From contig NZ_JUQX01000045.1 of assembly GCF_001074565.1 (NCBI RefSeq), positions 25,406 to 89,405 on the forward strand: DNA of 64,000 bases, in the 5' to 3' direction. The translations under genes and the position numbers were made by a program. The notes beneath the pieces are model-generated. The model ran no database searches, had not been told where the DNA came from, and was given only the letters and a program-made list of their open reading frames with translations. Shown piece after piece: positions 38,886 to 49,107 of this stretch. The DNA comes from Streptococcus pseudopneumoniae. GTDB lineage: Bacteria; Bacillota; Bacilli; Lactobacillales; Streptococcaceae. Within the stretch, counting starts at the first letter, position 1, and each line of letters begins with the position of its first letter.

Positions 38886-40103
38886 CTAAGCAACAAGACG
38901 CTCCTGTTGCTTCTCTTTATTCAAGCGTTTCATTTCTGCCATTGCAGAATCGAATGTTGCATGTGCGTAATAGTTCAGCGTCATGGCTATATTAGCATGT
39001 CCCATAATGTACTGTAATGCCTTTGGATTCATTCCTGCATTTGCATAGTTGGTACAGAATGTATGTCGCAAACTATGTGGAGTGATGTGTGGCAATTTAT
39101 CCTCGTTATACTTATTGTATTTCTTAACAAGACCTTTCATCATGCCGTTGTAATCACTTGCCACTTTTGGATAGTTCTTTCTATTAAGAAAGAGGAAATC
39201 ACTATATCCATCAATCTCAACACGCTTATCATTCTTTCGATTCGCTAACACTCGCTTAAATGCTTGATAGGCTTCTTCAACCATAGGAACTTGACGTTCG
39301 CCACTTTTGGTCTTTGGTGTTTCAATGTAGTACCCAATTTCAGTACCTCTCAATAGCTGATGGTCTATATTGACAAGACGATTCTCAAAATCTAAATCTG
39401 GAAGTGTCAAACCACCAAACTCTGAAATACGAAGACCTGTTTTTAAGAGTATCAGAATTTCATCATAATTTTTGCTGTAGGTTTTATCAGCTTTTGCAAA
39501 GGCTAACAGTTTTTCTTCCTGTTCTTCTGTTAGTACGGTCTTAGGGACAGTATCATCATCAAGAACTGCTTTCAGTTGAAAGTCAAATGGATTCTTCCGA
39601 ACACAATCATCTTGTATAGCAATATAGAATGAAGCCTTTAAAGAACGTTTGTAGTTATTGATGGTTTGATAAGCATAACCATTTTCACTCATTCTAATAG
39701 CCCATTCTTTAGCGTCTGATGGCTTAATACTGTCAATACTTCTTACACCTAACTTGTCTTTCTTCAAAATATCCATAAGATATTTGCGTCCAGTTTCAGT
39801 GTTTTTTCTAACCTTTGGTCTTTGAGCGTTCTGTTTTGCGTAAAGCTGGCAGAGTGTCATTTTCTTTCCTACAACATCAATACCATCATGAATGTCTTTC
39901 TGTAACTCTGCGATTTTCTCTCTAAGTGAGATACAATCACGCTTTCCTGCTGGTACTCGGTCTGTAGCCACAAGTTTCCACGAGTAAACAAATTGCGGTT
40001 CTCCAAATGAATCTATATATTTGTATAAGTATCTTCCGTCTTTTCGTTGGCTCTCTCCAGTCTTTAAGATTCGACCTTTATTGTCACGTCTTTTTTCTGA
40101 CAT
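38886..40103 (-). CDS. int: Tn916 integrase
   Basis: A 405-residue tyrosine recombinase. Catalytic residues appear in TGLRISEFGG (Arg), HSLRHTFCTN (His, Arg), MGHANIAMT (His) and NYYAHATF (Tyr). An N-terminal arm-binding domain covers residues 1-75. It excises and integrates Tn916 with low target specificity. Confidence 0.98.
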   Translation of the reverse strand: MSEKRRDNKGRILKTGESQRKDGRYLYKYIDSFGEPQFVYSWKLVATDRVPAGKRDCISLREKIAELQKDIHDGIDVVGKKMTLCQLYAKQNAQRPKVRKNTETGRKYLMDILKKDKLGVRSIDSIKPSDAKEWAIRMSENGYAYQTINNYKRSLKASFYIAIQDDCVRKNPFDFQLKAVLDDDTVPKTVLTEEQEEKLLAFAKADKTYSKNYDEILILLKTGLRISEFGGLTLPDLDFENRLVNIDHQLLRGTEIGYYIETPKTKSGERQVPMVEEAYQAFKRVLANRKNDKRVEIDGYSDFLFLNRKNYPKVASDYNGMMKGLVKKYNKYNEDKLPHITPHSLRHTFCTNYANAGMNPKALQYIMGHANIAMTLNYYAHATFDSAMAEMKRLNKEKQQERLVA

Positions 40104-40184
40104 GGCATTTGCTCCTTTCCTTTATGGAAAGAGCCTTGATACGACTTAATACTATTTTATCATATACAAGACCCTTTGGCGACG

Positions 40185-40388
40185 CTAGATTGCGTCCAAT
40201 GTATCTATAATTTTTTCAAATTGTTTTCGTTTAATCTGAATACGATTGCCATTCATAATCAGCCAATTTGCATTTTTATTTTCCTCTGCCAAGCGTCGTA
40301 GCTTGTTTTCGCCAATACGAAAATATTTTGACGCTTCTTCAATGGTTAGGGTATAACGTTCCCAAATAGGAATGTCAGTCTGCTTCAT
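40185..40388 (-). CDS. xis: Tn916 excisionase
   Basis: A 67-residue winged-helix directionality factor ([20 protein letters not shown]). It bends element ends to favour excision. It lies 81 bp upstream of int in the same direction. Confidence 0.96.
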
Positions 40389-40848
40389 AAAATCCTCCTT
40401 TCCAAATCACTTATTTGGATTTCATAAAAGTTGTTTTACCAGCAATCGAACAGCTTTAGCAAAGCTCACGGGAGTTCCACCCCTGCATGGTTCTCATGTA
40501 GCCATACTCATTGCCTGCGACGGTTTTATCACGCTCGGACTATTGACTGTATGGGAGTATCATTATCACGATAAGAATGTCGTTGCAGGCAATCCTGCTA
40601 AAGATTGCTTCTCGGATCACTAACATGAATCGCTCGCTATCTTTATAAGATAGGTCATGGCGGTTAGTTCCGTTGGCTCTTTTCTTATCGAAACGTATTC
40701 GATTACTTTTATTCAGTTTTCAAAGAACAATGGCTCGTTAGCCTATCAAAACACATTGAAAGCTCAATATGCTTTGGTGGAATAACAAACCTCCCTGTTC
40801 GGGAAGCGTGGAATGGTTTAGCACGCTTCCACGAAAGGAGAGAGGATA
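40389..40848. other. Non-coding Tn916 stretch upstream of xis
   Basis: No gene is supported on either strand. There is an imperfect inverted repeat with ATTGCCTGC (about 40511) and GCAGGCAAT (about 40584) arms, and a long C/G-containing region that probably forms part of the xis-int transcript leader. Confidence 0.6.
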
Positions 40849-41079
40849 TTACTTAATTTCAAATGACAAAATCTTTGTAATCAGTCTGGTTTCCATTCTT
40901 CCACGTAAGACTTCATCAACGACCATACTTTGATTGCCATATTCATCTTTCATAAGTCGTAGGGAACGCTTCGTTATGTACCCTCTGTAATGATGTAGAA
41001 TCTGGTTAATCGCTTCGGTATCGCCATCTGTTGCCTTTACAATGAGAGGAAAGGGAATCATAGGATATTGTGTTTTCAT
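40849..41079 (-). CDS. Tn916 Orf8, HTH-type regulator
   Basis: A 76-residue helix-turn-helix protein known as Orf8. It overlaps the stop of orf7 by four bases. Together with Orf7 it stimulates transcription through the element toward xis-int and then the conjugation genes after circularisation. Confidence 0.9.
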   Translation of the reverse strand: MKTQYPMIPFPLIVKATDGDTEAINQILHHYRGYITKRSLRLMKDEYGNQSMVVDEVLRGRMETRLITKILSFEIK

Positions 41080-41507
41080 TCTTCAAATTCCTCCATAAAC
41101 TTTTTAATTAAGGCTAGTCCACTGGTTCTATGCCGATAGACAGTAGAACGGTTCAATTTCAACAGGTCTGCAATTTCTGAATCGCTCATGTCCATAAAGT
41201 AAAACAGCAGTAGAATTTCACGTTTCTTGTCTGGCAACTCACGTAATGCTTCACTCAACAAATCATTTTCAACGCCTACTGATAACCCATTGAGTGTAAA
41301 AATCTGAAAGTCAGTTGAATAGTTATCTGTTGTCGCAAACTGGCTAACAAGATAATCGCCAACATCCGAAAAGGACACCTCACGCTTTGCAATCCTTGAA
41401 AGATAAAGCATATAATTCTTTCGCTCGTCTTCCATAGCACGTTTACAGATATAGTCAAACTGATTTTCTATTGTGGTCTGAAAAGAAGATGGTTTCATGT
41501 TTCTCAC
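41076..41507 (-). CDS. Tn916 Orf7, sigma-70-like regulator
   Basis: A 143-residue protein with a sigma region 4-like C-terminus (MSDSEIADLLKLNRSTVYRH). It is an activator of its own promoter and downstream genes. Start at 41507 with GGGGG-type ribosome site upstream; MKPSSFQ at 41498 is an alternative. Confidence 0.9.
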   Translation of the reverse strand: MRNMKPSSFQTTIENQFDYICKRAMEDERKNYMLYLSRIAKREVSFSDVGDYLVSQFATTDNYSTDFQIFTLNGLSVGVENDLLSEALRELPDKKREILLLFYFMDMSDSEIADLLKLNRSTVYRHRTSGLALIKKFMEEFEE

Positions 41508-42002
41508 CCCCTTTCTGTCTAGGAAAGGAAGTGAGCCTTGCTCGTTTATCTCCTTTCACTCTTAGTCCCAATGTGAAAGGGGGATTTGTTGCATTACTGA
41601 TAAATAAACTTTGTAAAAAAGTTCTGAATAGCCAAAAAAGCATATAAACAGATTTATTTCTCTGTTTACATGCTTCTGTTATTCTATCTATATGATTTAT
41701 AAAACCACATTGGTGGACGTACTTATCTATTGCAGATAGACGACTTTTTTTGACAAGAACCCAATGTAAGGAAATTTATTGTATATGATGTACTTCATGG
41801 CGACGTTGACCTCCAACAAACCGCCATTTGGAAGTAATATACAATATTTTAACAGCGTAAATAGCACTACCATATAACGGTTTTTTTTATTGGCGTTTAG
41901 TAGTGCTTTTTATTAAATATAAACCTATAAACCATATAACACGTTTTTCTATACCTGTTTTTAATTCAGTAGGAACAATAAAATGTATAGAGGTGGTCTA
42001 CT
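41508..42002. promoter_or_regulatory. Tn916 regulatory region between orf7 and orf9
   Basis: This 495-bp stretch holds the divergent promoters for orf7 and orf9 and no convincing gene. T-rich tracts and short repeats are present (TTACATGCTTCTG at 41663, CATATAACG at 41872). Confidence 0.65.
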
Positions 42003-42356
42003 ATGCGTAAAAAAGAAGATAAATATGATTTTAGAGCCTTTGGTTTAGCCATTAAAGAAGCTCGATTGAAACGAGGTTTAACTCGTGAACAAGTGGGAGC
42101 ATTGATTGAAATTGACCCACGGTACTTAACTAATATTGAAAATAAAGGGCAACACCCCAGCATACAAGTTCTTTATGACCTTGTATCGTTACTTCATGTT
42201 TCCGTTGATGAATTTTTCTTACCTGCTAATAACTTGGTAAAAAGCACCCGACGATTACAGATAGAGAAATACATGGATAGCTTTACAGACAAAGAACTAT
42301 CCTTAATGGAATCTTTAGCCAGCGGTATCAACGAAGCAAGAAACATCGAAGACTAA
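42003..42356 (+). CDS. Tn916 Orf9, XRE-family repressor
   Basis: A 117-residue HTH_3 protein ([21 protein letters not shown]) on the opposite strand to most of the element. Orf9 is the proposed repressor of orf7. Start preceded by GAGGTGG. Confidence 0.93.
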   Translation: MRKKEDKYDFRAFGLAIKEARLKRGLTREQVGALIEIDPRYLTNIENKGQHPSIQVLYDLVSLLHVSVDEFFLPANNLVKSTRRLQIEKYMDSFTDKELSLMESLASGINEARNIED

Positions 42357-42382
42357 TTAAAAGAATCCATACATAACGGAAA

Positions 42383-42425
42383 GAGCCGATAAAATGAGAT
42401 TGTATTAATCTCATTTTATCGGCTC
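42383..42425. terminator. Perfect 18-bp hairpin at end of KTR gene
   Basis: GAGCCGATAAAATGAGAT (42383-42400) and its exact inverse (42408-42425) flank TGTATTA. It lies between the convergent orf9 and KTR genes and overlaps the KTR stop codon. It may limit read-through in both directions, although the T tracts are poor. Confidence 0.7.
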
Positions 42426-42604
42426 TGCGTCTTTGCGTCTGGCTCTGTAATCACAGTTACTTTGAACTGCTTTATTTCAATTAAATTTTCTTGTCTGCAT
42501 TTCGGACAATAGAGGGGGAATTTTTTTAATTCAGTATCTTCCCTTATCTTTAATCGTGTTTTATTTCCACATACAGGACACAATATCCACTTGTAGTTTA
42601 TAAT
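42416..42604 (-). CDS. Cysteine-rich KTR-domain protein, non-ATG start
   Basis: A protein of about 60 residues with two CxxC pairs (ILCPVCGNKTRLK and LYCPKCRQE), a zinc-ribbon found in Tn916-like elements downstream of tet(M). The frame has AAGGAGGAG at 42611-42619 but no ATG, GTG or TTG between its upstream stop and the motif, so ATT (42604) or ATA (42601) must serve as the start. Function unknown. Confidence 0.7.
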   Translation of the reverse strand: MINYKWILCPVCGNKTRLKIREDTELKKFPLYCPKCRQENLIEIKQFKVTVITEPDAKTQSR

Positions 42605-42701
42605 AACTATCTCCTCCTTTACACTTTAATTCAAATCTTTATTAAAAAATATTTCATCTTATTTAACAAGAAACCATATTTATATAACAACATAAAATAC
42701 A

Positions 42702-44621
42702 CTAAGTTATTTTATTGAACATATATCGTACTTTATCTATCCGACTATTTGGACGACGGGGCTGGCAAACAGGTTCACCGGTAGTAACATGGTACCCTTT
42801 TAACTCTGTTAAACAAACACTACGTCCATTTGTAAAGAAAGTTAAATCACTACGATATTCTTGAATACACCGAGCAGGGATTTCTCCACTAAGAATGACC
42901 TCATTATTTTTCAATTGAGTGTCTACGATGTTCGCACAATATTTAGGAGCATCGTTGTATGCTCGTGAAAGATATTCCTGTGGCGCATAAATTTTAAAAC
43001 TAAGATATGGCTCTAACAATTCTGTTCCAGCTTTTTTTAAGACTTGTTCCAATACAATAGGAGCAAGCATCCGAAAATCTGCTGGGGTACTAACAGGGCT
43101 ATAGTATAAGCCATACTTAAAACAGATTTTACAGTCCGTCACATTCCAACCATATAATCCTTGTTCGCAACCATAGCGTATCCCTTCCATAACTGCATTT
43201 TGAAATGATTGATTTAAGTATCCAAGAGAAACCGAGCTCTCATACTGCATTCCACTTCCCAACGGAAGCGGTGATACAGATAAACCAATGGAAGCCCAGA
43301 AAGGATTTGGCGGCACTTCGATGTGAATGGTATATTCTGCATTTTTTAACGGTCTCTCCATATAAATGACTGTAGGCTCTTTTAGTTCTATCTCCACATG
43401 ATACTTTTCTTGCAACAGTGCACTAATCACTTCCATTTGTACTTTCCCTAAGAAAGAAAGTATAATTTCATGTGTCGTAGAATCCACGTAATATCGTAGA
43501 AGCGGATCACTATCTGAGATTTCCAAAAGGGCATCAAGCAACATTTCTCTCTGTTCAGGTTTACTCGGTTCAACAGTTGTTTGTAGTAGAGGGTGCGGAT
43601 TTTCAATCTTTTTTCTCTGTGGCAATAGTTTTGTATCTCCAAGAACACTATTTAACTTCAAAAACTCATTTTGCAAAATAACAATTTCTCCAGAATAAGC
43701 TCTATCAATCTTACATAATTCACCATTTATTGAAGTATACATTTCTGTAACTTTTATTTTTTCTTTTTCTGATACTCTAACCGAATCTCGTAAATGTAGT
43801 ACTCCACTATAAAGGCGTATATATGCAAGACGTTGTCTTTTTTTTGTATATTCAATTTTGAAAACATTTCCGCAAAGTTCAGACGGACCTCGATGTGTTG
43901 ATGAATAAAATTTATTAGTAATAACTTCTATAAGGTTATCAATCCCTATATTACTTTTTGCACTTCCATGATAAAGAGGGAACAGAGAACAATTCTGAAA
44001 TCTTATGCTTTCCTCTTGTTCGAGTTCCAATGCTTCTAATGATTTACCGGACATATATTTCTCTAAAAGGTCATCGTTTCCCTCTATTACCGTATCCCAT
44101 TGTTCAGATTCGGTAAAGTTCGTCACACACATATTAGGATACAGTTCTACCTTCTGTTTGATTACAATTTCGGCAGAAAGTTTCTCTTTAATATCCTGAT
44201 AAACCGTTGATAAATCAATTCCATTTTGGTCAATCTTATTGATAAAAAAGATTGTGGGAATCCCCATTTTCCTAAGTGCATGAAATAATATACGAGTTTG
44301 TGCTTGTACGCCATCTTTTGCAGAAATCAGTAGAATTGCCCCATCTAAAACTGATAATGAACGATATACTTCTGCTAAGAAATCCATATGTCCTGGCGTG
44401 TCTATGATGTTCACCTTCGTATTTTCCCACTGAAAAGAGGTTATTCCTGTCTGAATTGTAATTCCTCTCTGACGTTCTAAAAGCGTATTATCCGTCCTCG
44501 TTGTACCTTTGTCCACGCTTCCTAATTCTGTAATCGCTCCACTGTTATATAATAAGCTTTCTGTTAAGGTAGTTTTTCCTGCATCAACATGAGCTAAAAC
44601 TCCAATATTAATAATTTTCAT
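42702..44621 (-). CDS. tet(M): Tetracycline resistance ribosomal protection protein Tet(M)
   Basis: A 639-residue EF-G-like GTPase that removes tetracycline from the ribosome. G motifs: [18 protein letters not shown] and NKIDQ. The start MKIINIGVL at 44621 gives the standard length; five extra residues from 44636 overlap the leader peptide stop. GGAGG precedes the ATG. Expression is controlled by the attenuation region upstream. Confidence 0.99.
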   Translation of the reverse strand: MKIINIGVLAHVDAGKTTLTESLLYNSGAITELGSVDKGTTRTDNTLLERQRGITIQTGITSFQWENTKVNIIDTPGHMDFLAEVYRSLSVLDGAILLISAKDGVQAQTRILFHALRKMGIPTIFFINKIDQNGIDLSTVYQDIKEKLSAEIVIKQKVELYPNMCVTNFTESEQWDTVIEGNDDLLEKYMSGKSLEALELEQEESIRFQNCSLFPLYHGSAKSNIGIDNLIEVITNKFYSSTHRGPSELCGNVFKIEYTKKRQRLAYIRLYSGVLHLRDSVRVSEKEKIKVTEMYTSINGELCKIDRAYSGEIVILQNEFLKLNSVLGDTKLLPQRKKIENPHPLLQTTVEPSKPEQREMLLDALLEISDSDPLLRYYVDSTTHEIILSFLGKVQMEVISALLQEKYHVEIELKEPTVIYMERPLKNAEYTIHIEVPPNPFWASIGLSVSPLPLGSGMQYESSVSLGYLNQSFQNAVMEGIRYGCEQGLYGWNVTDCKICFKYGLYYSPVSTPADFRMLAPIVLEQVLKKAGTELLEPYLSFKIYAPQEYLSRAYNDAPKYCANIVDTQLKNNEVILSGEIPARCIQEYRSDLTFFTNGRSVCLTELKGYHVTTGEPVCQPRRPNSRIDKVRYMFNKIT

Positions 44622-44636
44622 GTGATTTTCCTCCAT

Positions 44637-44723
44637 TCAAAAACCCAAAAGGGCATAAAAATCCCAGTGATAAATACTTTTATCACTGGGATTTTTATGC
44701 ATAACCATAGGTATACAAAGCAT
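44637..44723 (-). CDS. tet(M) leader peptide (Orf12)
   Basis: A 28-codon leader ORF beginning MLCIPMVMHKNPSDKSI that spans the attenuator stem. In the accepted model, slow translation under tetracycline alters folding so that transcription reaches tet(M). Confidence 0.9.
   Translation of the reverse strand: MLCIPMVMHKNPSDKSIYHWDFYALLGF
44658..44696 (-). terminator. tet(M) attenuator stem
   Basis: AAAAATCCCAGTGATA and TATCACTGGGATTTTT form a strong stem ending in T5 on the minus strand, inside the Orf12 coding region. Confidence 0.88.
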
Positions 44724-44997
44724 ACAGATATTCTCTGGATACTTTAGAATCACATGATAAAGGTATTCTTAAACTGGGTACAAAAAACTAAGCCCTCCTA
44801 AAAAAGGACATCCAATTATTTGTTCCCACTATCAAATTGACAGTTTATTTAAGAATACCTTGCCGCATATTTATTAACTCCTTTTAAATAGATACTTAAA
44901 TAATAGCACGTAAGAGCATATTTGTAAAGGAATCTCCAATTTTTTATCAAAGAGAGTACGTGATTACAAAATAGCTGTAATAATGTACCAATATTTG
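44724..44997 (-). promoter_or_regulatory. tet(M) upstream regulatory region
   Basis: The region holds the tet(M) promoter and a second large hairpin: AAGGTATTCTTAAA-type arms at about 44759-44773 and 44849-44862. A 7-codon ORF, MRQGILK, on the minus strand (44868-44845) has AAAGGAG before its ATG and covers the promoter-proximal arm. Its translation may influence which hairpin forms. Confidence 0.7.
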
Positions 44998-45915
44998 TTA
45001 TTCTATAATCTTCCAATTACTCCCGTTCTTTTCAAGTACCAAATCAAATTGAGATACCTGCGTTGCTTTGGTCTGCTGGTCGATATACTCCACTGTCAGC
45101 GATACCGTGACTTGATTATCCTTACGATTGTGAATAGGATTTACCAGTTCTTGAAAGATGTACTCTTTTCCGATTGGTTTTAATATCCCGTCATTCACAT
45201 AGTAGGAAAGTTCACTGGCTGTCGCTGTAGGATAGAGCTTGAAGAACGTCGTTAAAAACTCATTGATTTCATTGGTTGTAATGGAATCAACCGTCCCCTC
45301 ACTTTCAATGGCTTTTGGTTTATAACTTGATTTCTTAGGTATGTTGGTAATGGTCGGATTCTTAACCAGTACCATATTTCCAGAACCATCTACATAGACA
45401 CTCACTATATAAGCAGAGTGGACGGTCTTTGTATTTTCTCCCTCTGTAATGAGCTGGTCTACACTGTAGGTTACATTAAACTCATTGTCGCCAGTTGGCT
45501 CTACCGTCCATATCTGAAATCCTCTTACAGAAGACGATACAGGAATATCTTTGCGTACTGTATCAACATTGAGAGCTTGAAGTTCATCTGTCAGATAGCC
45601 TTTTAGACTTTCCATTCGATTATCAATGGACTTATCGGATTGCTCCCATGAATAGTAGACTTTCGCAAAGTTCTCTACAAAATTTTCTACATGATGAGTA
45701 TCAACGTATTCCTTTTCTATGATAGTTGTTTCGTGAATAGTATGAGTATCTATAGCTGTAAAGTGCTTGAATATCGCAAAGCTGAAACTAAGCCCTAAAA
45801 GTACCCACAAGGCAATCACAACCTTTTTATGAGGATTGACCTTATAGTAGACACGAGGTTTCTTTTCCTTTGGTATCTGTTTTTCTTTATTCTGATTTTT
45901 TCTAAATTTCATCAT
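44998..45915 (-). CDS. Tn916 Orf13, TcpC-like conjugation protein
   Basis: A 305-residue membrane-anchored protein with an N-terminal transmembrane helix (VVIALWVLLGLSFSFAIF) and two NTF2-like extracellular domains, as in TcpC. It is part of the conjugation channel. The start at 45915 follows AAAGGAAG; the ATG at 45933 overlaps orf14. Confidence 0.93.
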   Translation of the reverse strand: MMKFRKNQNKEKQIPKEKKPRVYYKVNPHKKVVIALWVLLGLSFSFAIFKHFTAIDTHTIHETTIIEKEYVDTHHVENFVENFAKVYYSWEQSDKSIDNRMESLKGYLTDELQALNVDTVRKDIPVSSSVRGFQIWTVEPTGDNEFNVTYSVDQLITEGENTKTVHSAYIVSVYVDGSGNMVLVKNPTITNIPKKSSYKPKAIESEGTVDSITTNEINEFLTTFFKLYPTATASELSYYVNDGILKPIGKEYIFQELVNPIHNRKDNQVTVSLTVEYIDQQTKATQVSQFDLVLEKNGSNWKIIE

Positions 45916-45929
45916 TAAATCTTCCTTTC

Positions 45930-46931
45930 TCATTGTTTGATTCGTCCTGCTCCCACTAAATGCTGTTGCCAGTAGGGGCTTGTTAAGTCGGCATAACCGA
46001 TTGGGTCGCCTGCATGAAACATACGGTTATTGCCAAGGTATATCCCAACATGAGTAATATAAGAGCCAGCGTTATAGGTAGAATGAAAGAAAACCAAATC
46101 GCCAGCTTGTGCTTCCGATAGTGGGATATGCTGGGTCACATCATATTGCTGTTGTGCGGTTCGTGGTAAGTTAATTCCAGCTTTTCCATACGTCCATTGT
46201 GTCAGTCCGCTACAATCAAAAGAAGTAGTCGGGGAAGCTCCACCGTAAACGTATCGCCAGCCCTCATATTTCAGTGCTTCGTCCATGATGGCTTGTACCG
46301 TATCATCATCAAACTCTGTTGTGACAAGATACTGCGTTACCAGTTGCACATAAAACATATTGCCATAGTTGTATCGCCAGCCCCCATTGATAGGTATGGC
46401 TATGGGATTGGGGTAAGACACTTTTTCGCCACCTGAATACTCTTTTGAGAAACTTTGAGCCAGTTCAAAGGTATATTTATTTCCACGATTAGCCACATAC
46501 CCTAAGAAACCACCACCATAATTGTAGGACTGGATAACCGATTCTAAATCTACACTGAGCCTTTCGCTACTGGCTAATAATTCACTGAAATACTTCACAC
46601 CTTGCTTAATGGATTCTTCTGTACTCAATGAATTAGGTGGAAGACCGAGGGATTCCGAGGACTGCATAACATCTTCCGCAGTACCGCCCGATTCCACCTG
46701 TATAATCGCAAGAAGTATGTTGACATATTCTTCAACGCCATATTCTTTGGCATATTTTTCTACCATAGGCTTATGAGCCAGCACTTCTGCGGAAACATTC
46801 ACACCTCCATAATGAATATTGGAAATTCCGCTGTCCTGTTCATCTGAAAATAAAATGGCAACAAACAGAAGCAGTGAGAAGACCATCAAGAATAATCCAG
46901 AACCACCAATCACTAAAGTTTTCAACTTCAT
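45930..46931 (-). CDS. Tn916 Orf14, CwlT-like peptidoglycan hydrolase
   Basis: A 333-residue exported protein: N-terminal membrane segment, lysozyme-like domain (residues about 50-190, with ILLAIIQVESGG), and a C-terminal NlpC/P60 domain with catalytic Cys in SFDCSGLTQW and His in THVGIYLG. It opens peptidoglycan for conjugation. Confidence 0.95.
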   Translation of the reverse strand: MKLKTLVIGGSGLFLMVFSLLLFVAILFSDEQDSGISNIHYGGVNVSAEVLAHKPMVEKYAKEYGVEEYVNILLAIIQVESGGTAEDVMQSSESLGLPPNSLSTEESIKQGVKYFSELLASSERLSVDLESVIQSYNYGGGFLGYVANRGNKYTFELAQSFSKEYSGGEKVSYPNPIAIPINGGWRYNYGNMFYVQLVTQYLVTTEFDDDTVQAIMDEALKYEGWRYVYGGASPTTSFDCSGLTQWTYGKAGINLPRTAQQQYDVTQHIPLSEAQAGDLVFFHSTYNAGSYITHVGIYLGNNRMFHAGDPIGYADLTSPYWQQHLVGAGRIKQ

Positions 46932-49105
46932 GGTTTCTTACCGACTTTCTTAATGGTGGCGGTTTTGATTGGTGGTCTACTTCTTGTATTTTGTAGTGGT
47001 ACTCTTTGAACAGTAGACGGACGTTCTTTTGTGATTGGACGTTGTGAAGTTCTATCTGCTGTAGTGGTTGAAGTTGCTGGCTTTTGAACGGTTTTTTCTT
47101 GAACGGTATTGCCTTGGCGTTCCACTTTTGGACTTGAAAAATCGGACTTAACTGCTGGACGCTCTTGTTTGGCTTGTTGAGATTCCTTATATGAAGTCTG
47201 AATATTAGACTGTTTTGAGGTCTGTTCATCATGATATTGTTCTTGTCTTGTAGTCGGTCTTTCATGAACAGAAGAAGCAGGCTGTTTTTTCTGTTTGACC
47301 TGTTCCATTTCAGAGCGACGCTTCGCAATGGTTTTTCGCCTTTGTTCCTGCTGTTCCTTGCGTCCACTGGCTCTGTCCGCTTTGGTTTGAGAAATACTAC
47401 TGGTTAAATCACGGACATTCTCTTTTACTTTGGATTTTCCTTGATATACTGCATATCTTGCATTGGTCGGCAAATCTTTAACCTGTTCTTTCAAACCACT
47501 AGCAGTGTCTACCATTCTGTCTTTGGTATCAGCTACTGTACCGATGGTTTGACCGATACGTTTTCCAAGTGTTGATTTTTCCTTTCCGTCTGGTCGGGAG
47601 TGATCTGCTTGTGTCCTTGCAGAACTCCCCGAACCCGACTGTCCTTTTTTACCTGTAACAATGGCAGACCCAGCCCCTAGAGTAGTCATGGAACGTCCAA
47701 GTTTCCGCTGTAGACGGTGCATGTGAGCGTGCATAAGCATACGAGGTTTTCTCATCACACGACTTCCCACACTTTGAGAATCGTTACTCTGTAGAGAAAA
47801 CATACTCATTAAATCGCCCAGCTTGAAGTAGATTCCTGCAAAGGTCACAATCTGTAGAAAAGCAATCAAAAAGAACGGATAACCAGCCGATAAGGTATAG
47901 AGCATGGTTGAAATACTAAATGCTGTCGTAATAATCAATGTGATTCCAGCTCGTGTCAAAATGGTATTAAAGAGCTTTGTTATGGCTCGTTTTGACATAC
48001 CATCAAATGATGGAATCATGCTTAAAATAAAGCTCACAGGCAGAAACATAGCATAGATGATAAAAAGTACCTGCGAGAAAATCATGATTCCTGTTAATAG
48101 GAATACAAATATGGAAATCCCAATATTGAAGACAAATAGGAAGAAGACTGTACCTAAACGGTTAATGGTCTTTGTAATGGTTAGATTGGTATTGCTTCTG
48201 TCTTCAATTTCTTCCGCAACAATTTTTTCTCTGTCTTCGCCATTGTTGGAATCTGGGCTGGTGGAGAGCAGGCTTTCCACACGGTCAATACCGATACTTT
48301 CAATGTCTGAACTGTTGTATTGAAGCAGTAGCCACGGTTGCTGAACCTGTATGGAAAACAGGCTATCTCTGATTAAGTCCACGCTGTCCTTGCCTTGACT
48401 ATCGGAATGGGGCATGACAATCTTCGTGCCAAGTGATAAACTGGCATTACTGATGTCTGATGAAAAGTCATTGATTTTTTTAATGTAGTCGGGAGCGTAG
48501 GCAATAAAGGAAGCCGATAGGATAAACACCAGCACAAAATTCATAATGGCATGAATTGCCTTTGTGGTTTCTCTCTTTATCAGTCCCGTATAGGCAACAT
48601 AAACCCCAAGAACCAAAATCAAGAGTAAGAGGAATCCAACATAGAAACCCTCTGTTGAAAATCCGTTTGCACTCACACCAGCTAAGGTCTGCATATTCTT
48701 ACCAATGGAATCTGCTGTAGCGGAAATGAAGTCTAAGGAATAGGCTTCCTGTACTAAGTAACCTGTCGCATTGGAAACATACAAACTGATTGTCCAAATA
48801 AAATTGGTAATGGCATATAGTCCATACATGACCTGTTTTCCAATCCCGTCCGACCAGTTCCACGGAAGCCAGCCCCAGCTATTATCCACATAAAAATCCA
48901 GTTGATAGTTTTCAAGTGGGTATCGGCTGTATTCATTTGCCACATTGACCGTATCATCTACCAAGCCCGCAGCTTGAACCACCGTTCCCAGCATGGCTAA
49001 AAGAAAAATGGCAATCACAAGTGTGAAAGCCACTGTCATTGCCACTTTACCTAGACGTTTCAGCGTCCAGTTTGATTTTATTCTGTTTACTATTGATGGT
49101 TTCAC
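46928..49105 (-). CDS. Tn916 Orf15, VirB6-like membrane protein
   Basis: A 725-residue protein with a signal-like N-terminus, about eight transmembrane segments in the first 430 residues and a long hydrophilic Gln/Lys/Thr-rich C-terminal tail. It forms the membrane core of the transfer channel. It overlaps orf14 by four bases. Confidence 0.93.
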   Translation of the reverse strand: MKPSIVNRIKSNWTLKRLGKVAMTVAFTLVIAIFLLAMLGTVVQAAGLVDDTVNVANEYSRYPLENYQLDFYVDNSWGWLPWNWSDGIGKQVMYGLYAITNFIWTISLYVSNATGYLVQEAYSLDFISATADSIGKNMQTLAGVSANGFSTEGFYVGFLLLLILVLGVYVAYTGLIKRETTKAIHAIMNFVLVFILSASFIAYAPDYIKKINDFSSDISNASLSLGTKIVMPHSDSQGKDSVDLIRDSLFSIQVQQPWLLLQYNSSDIESIGIDRVESLLSTSPDSNNGEDREKIVAEEIEDRSNTNLTITKTINRLGTVFFLFVFNIGISIFVFLLTGIMIFSQVLFIIYAMFLPVSFILSMIPSFDGMSKRAITKLFNTILTRAGITLIITTAFSISTMLYTLSAGYPFFLIAFLQIVTFAGIYFKLGDLMSMFSLQSNDSQSVGSRVMRKPRMLMHAHMHRLQRKLGRSMTTLGAGSAIVTGKKGQSGSGSSARTQADHSRPDGKEKSTLGKRIGQTIGTVADTKDRMVDTASGLKEQVKDLPTNARYAVYQGKSKVKENVRDLTSSISQTKADRASGRKEQQEQRRKTIAKRRSEMEQVKQKKQPASSVHERPTTRQEQYHDEQTSKQSNIQTSYKESQQAKQERPAVKSDFSSPKVERQGNTVQEKTVQKPATSTTTADRTSQRPITKERPSTVQRVPLQNTRSRPPIKTATIKKVGKKP

Positions 49106-49107
49106 AT

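Noticed and set aside
40372..40623. Plus-strand frame of 83 codons in Tn916
   Set aside because: It is antisense to the xis leader, has no ribosome site and is not a known Tn916 gene.
46840..47367. Frame of 175 codons inside orf15
   Set aside because: It is an out-of-frame shadow of the low-complexity Orf15 tail.
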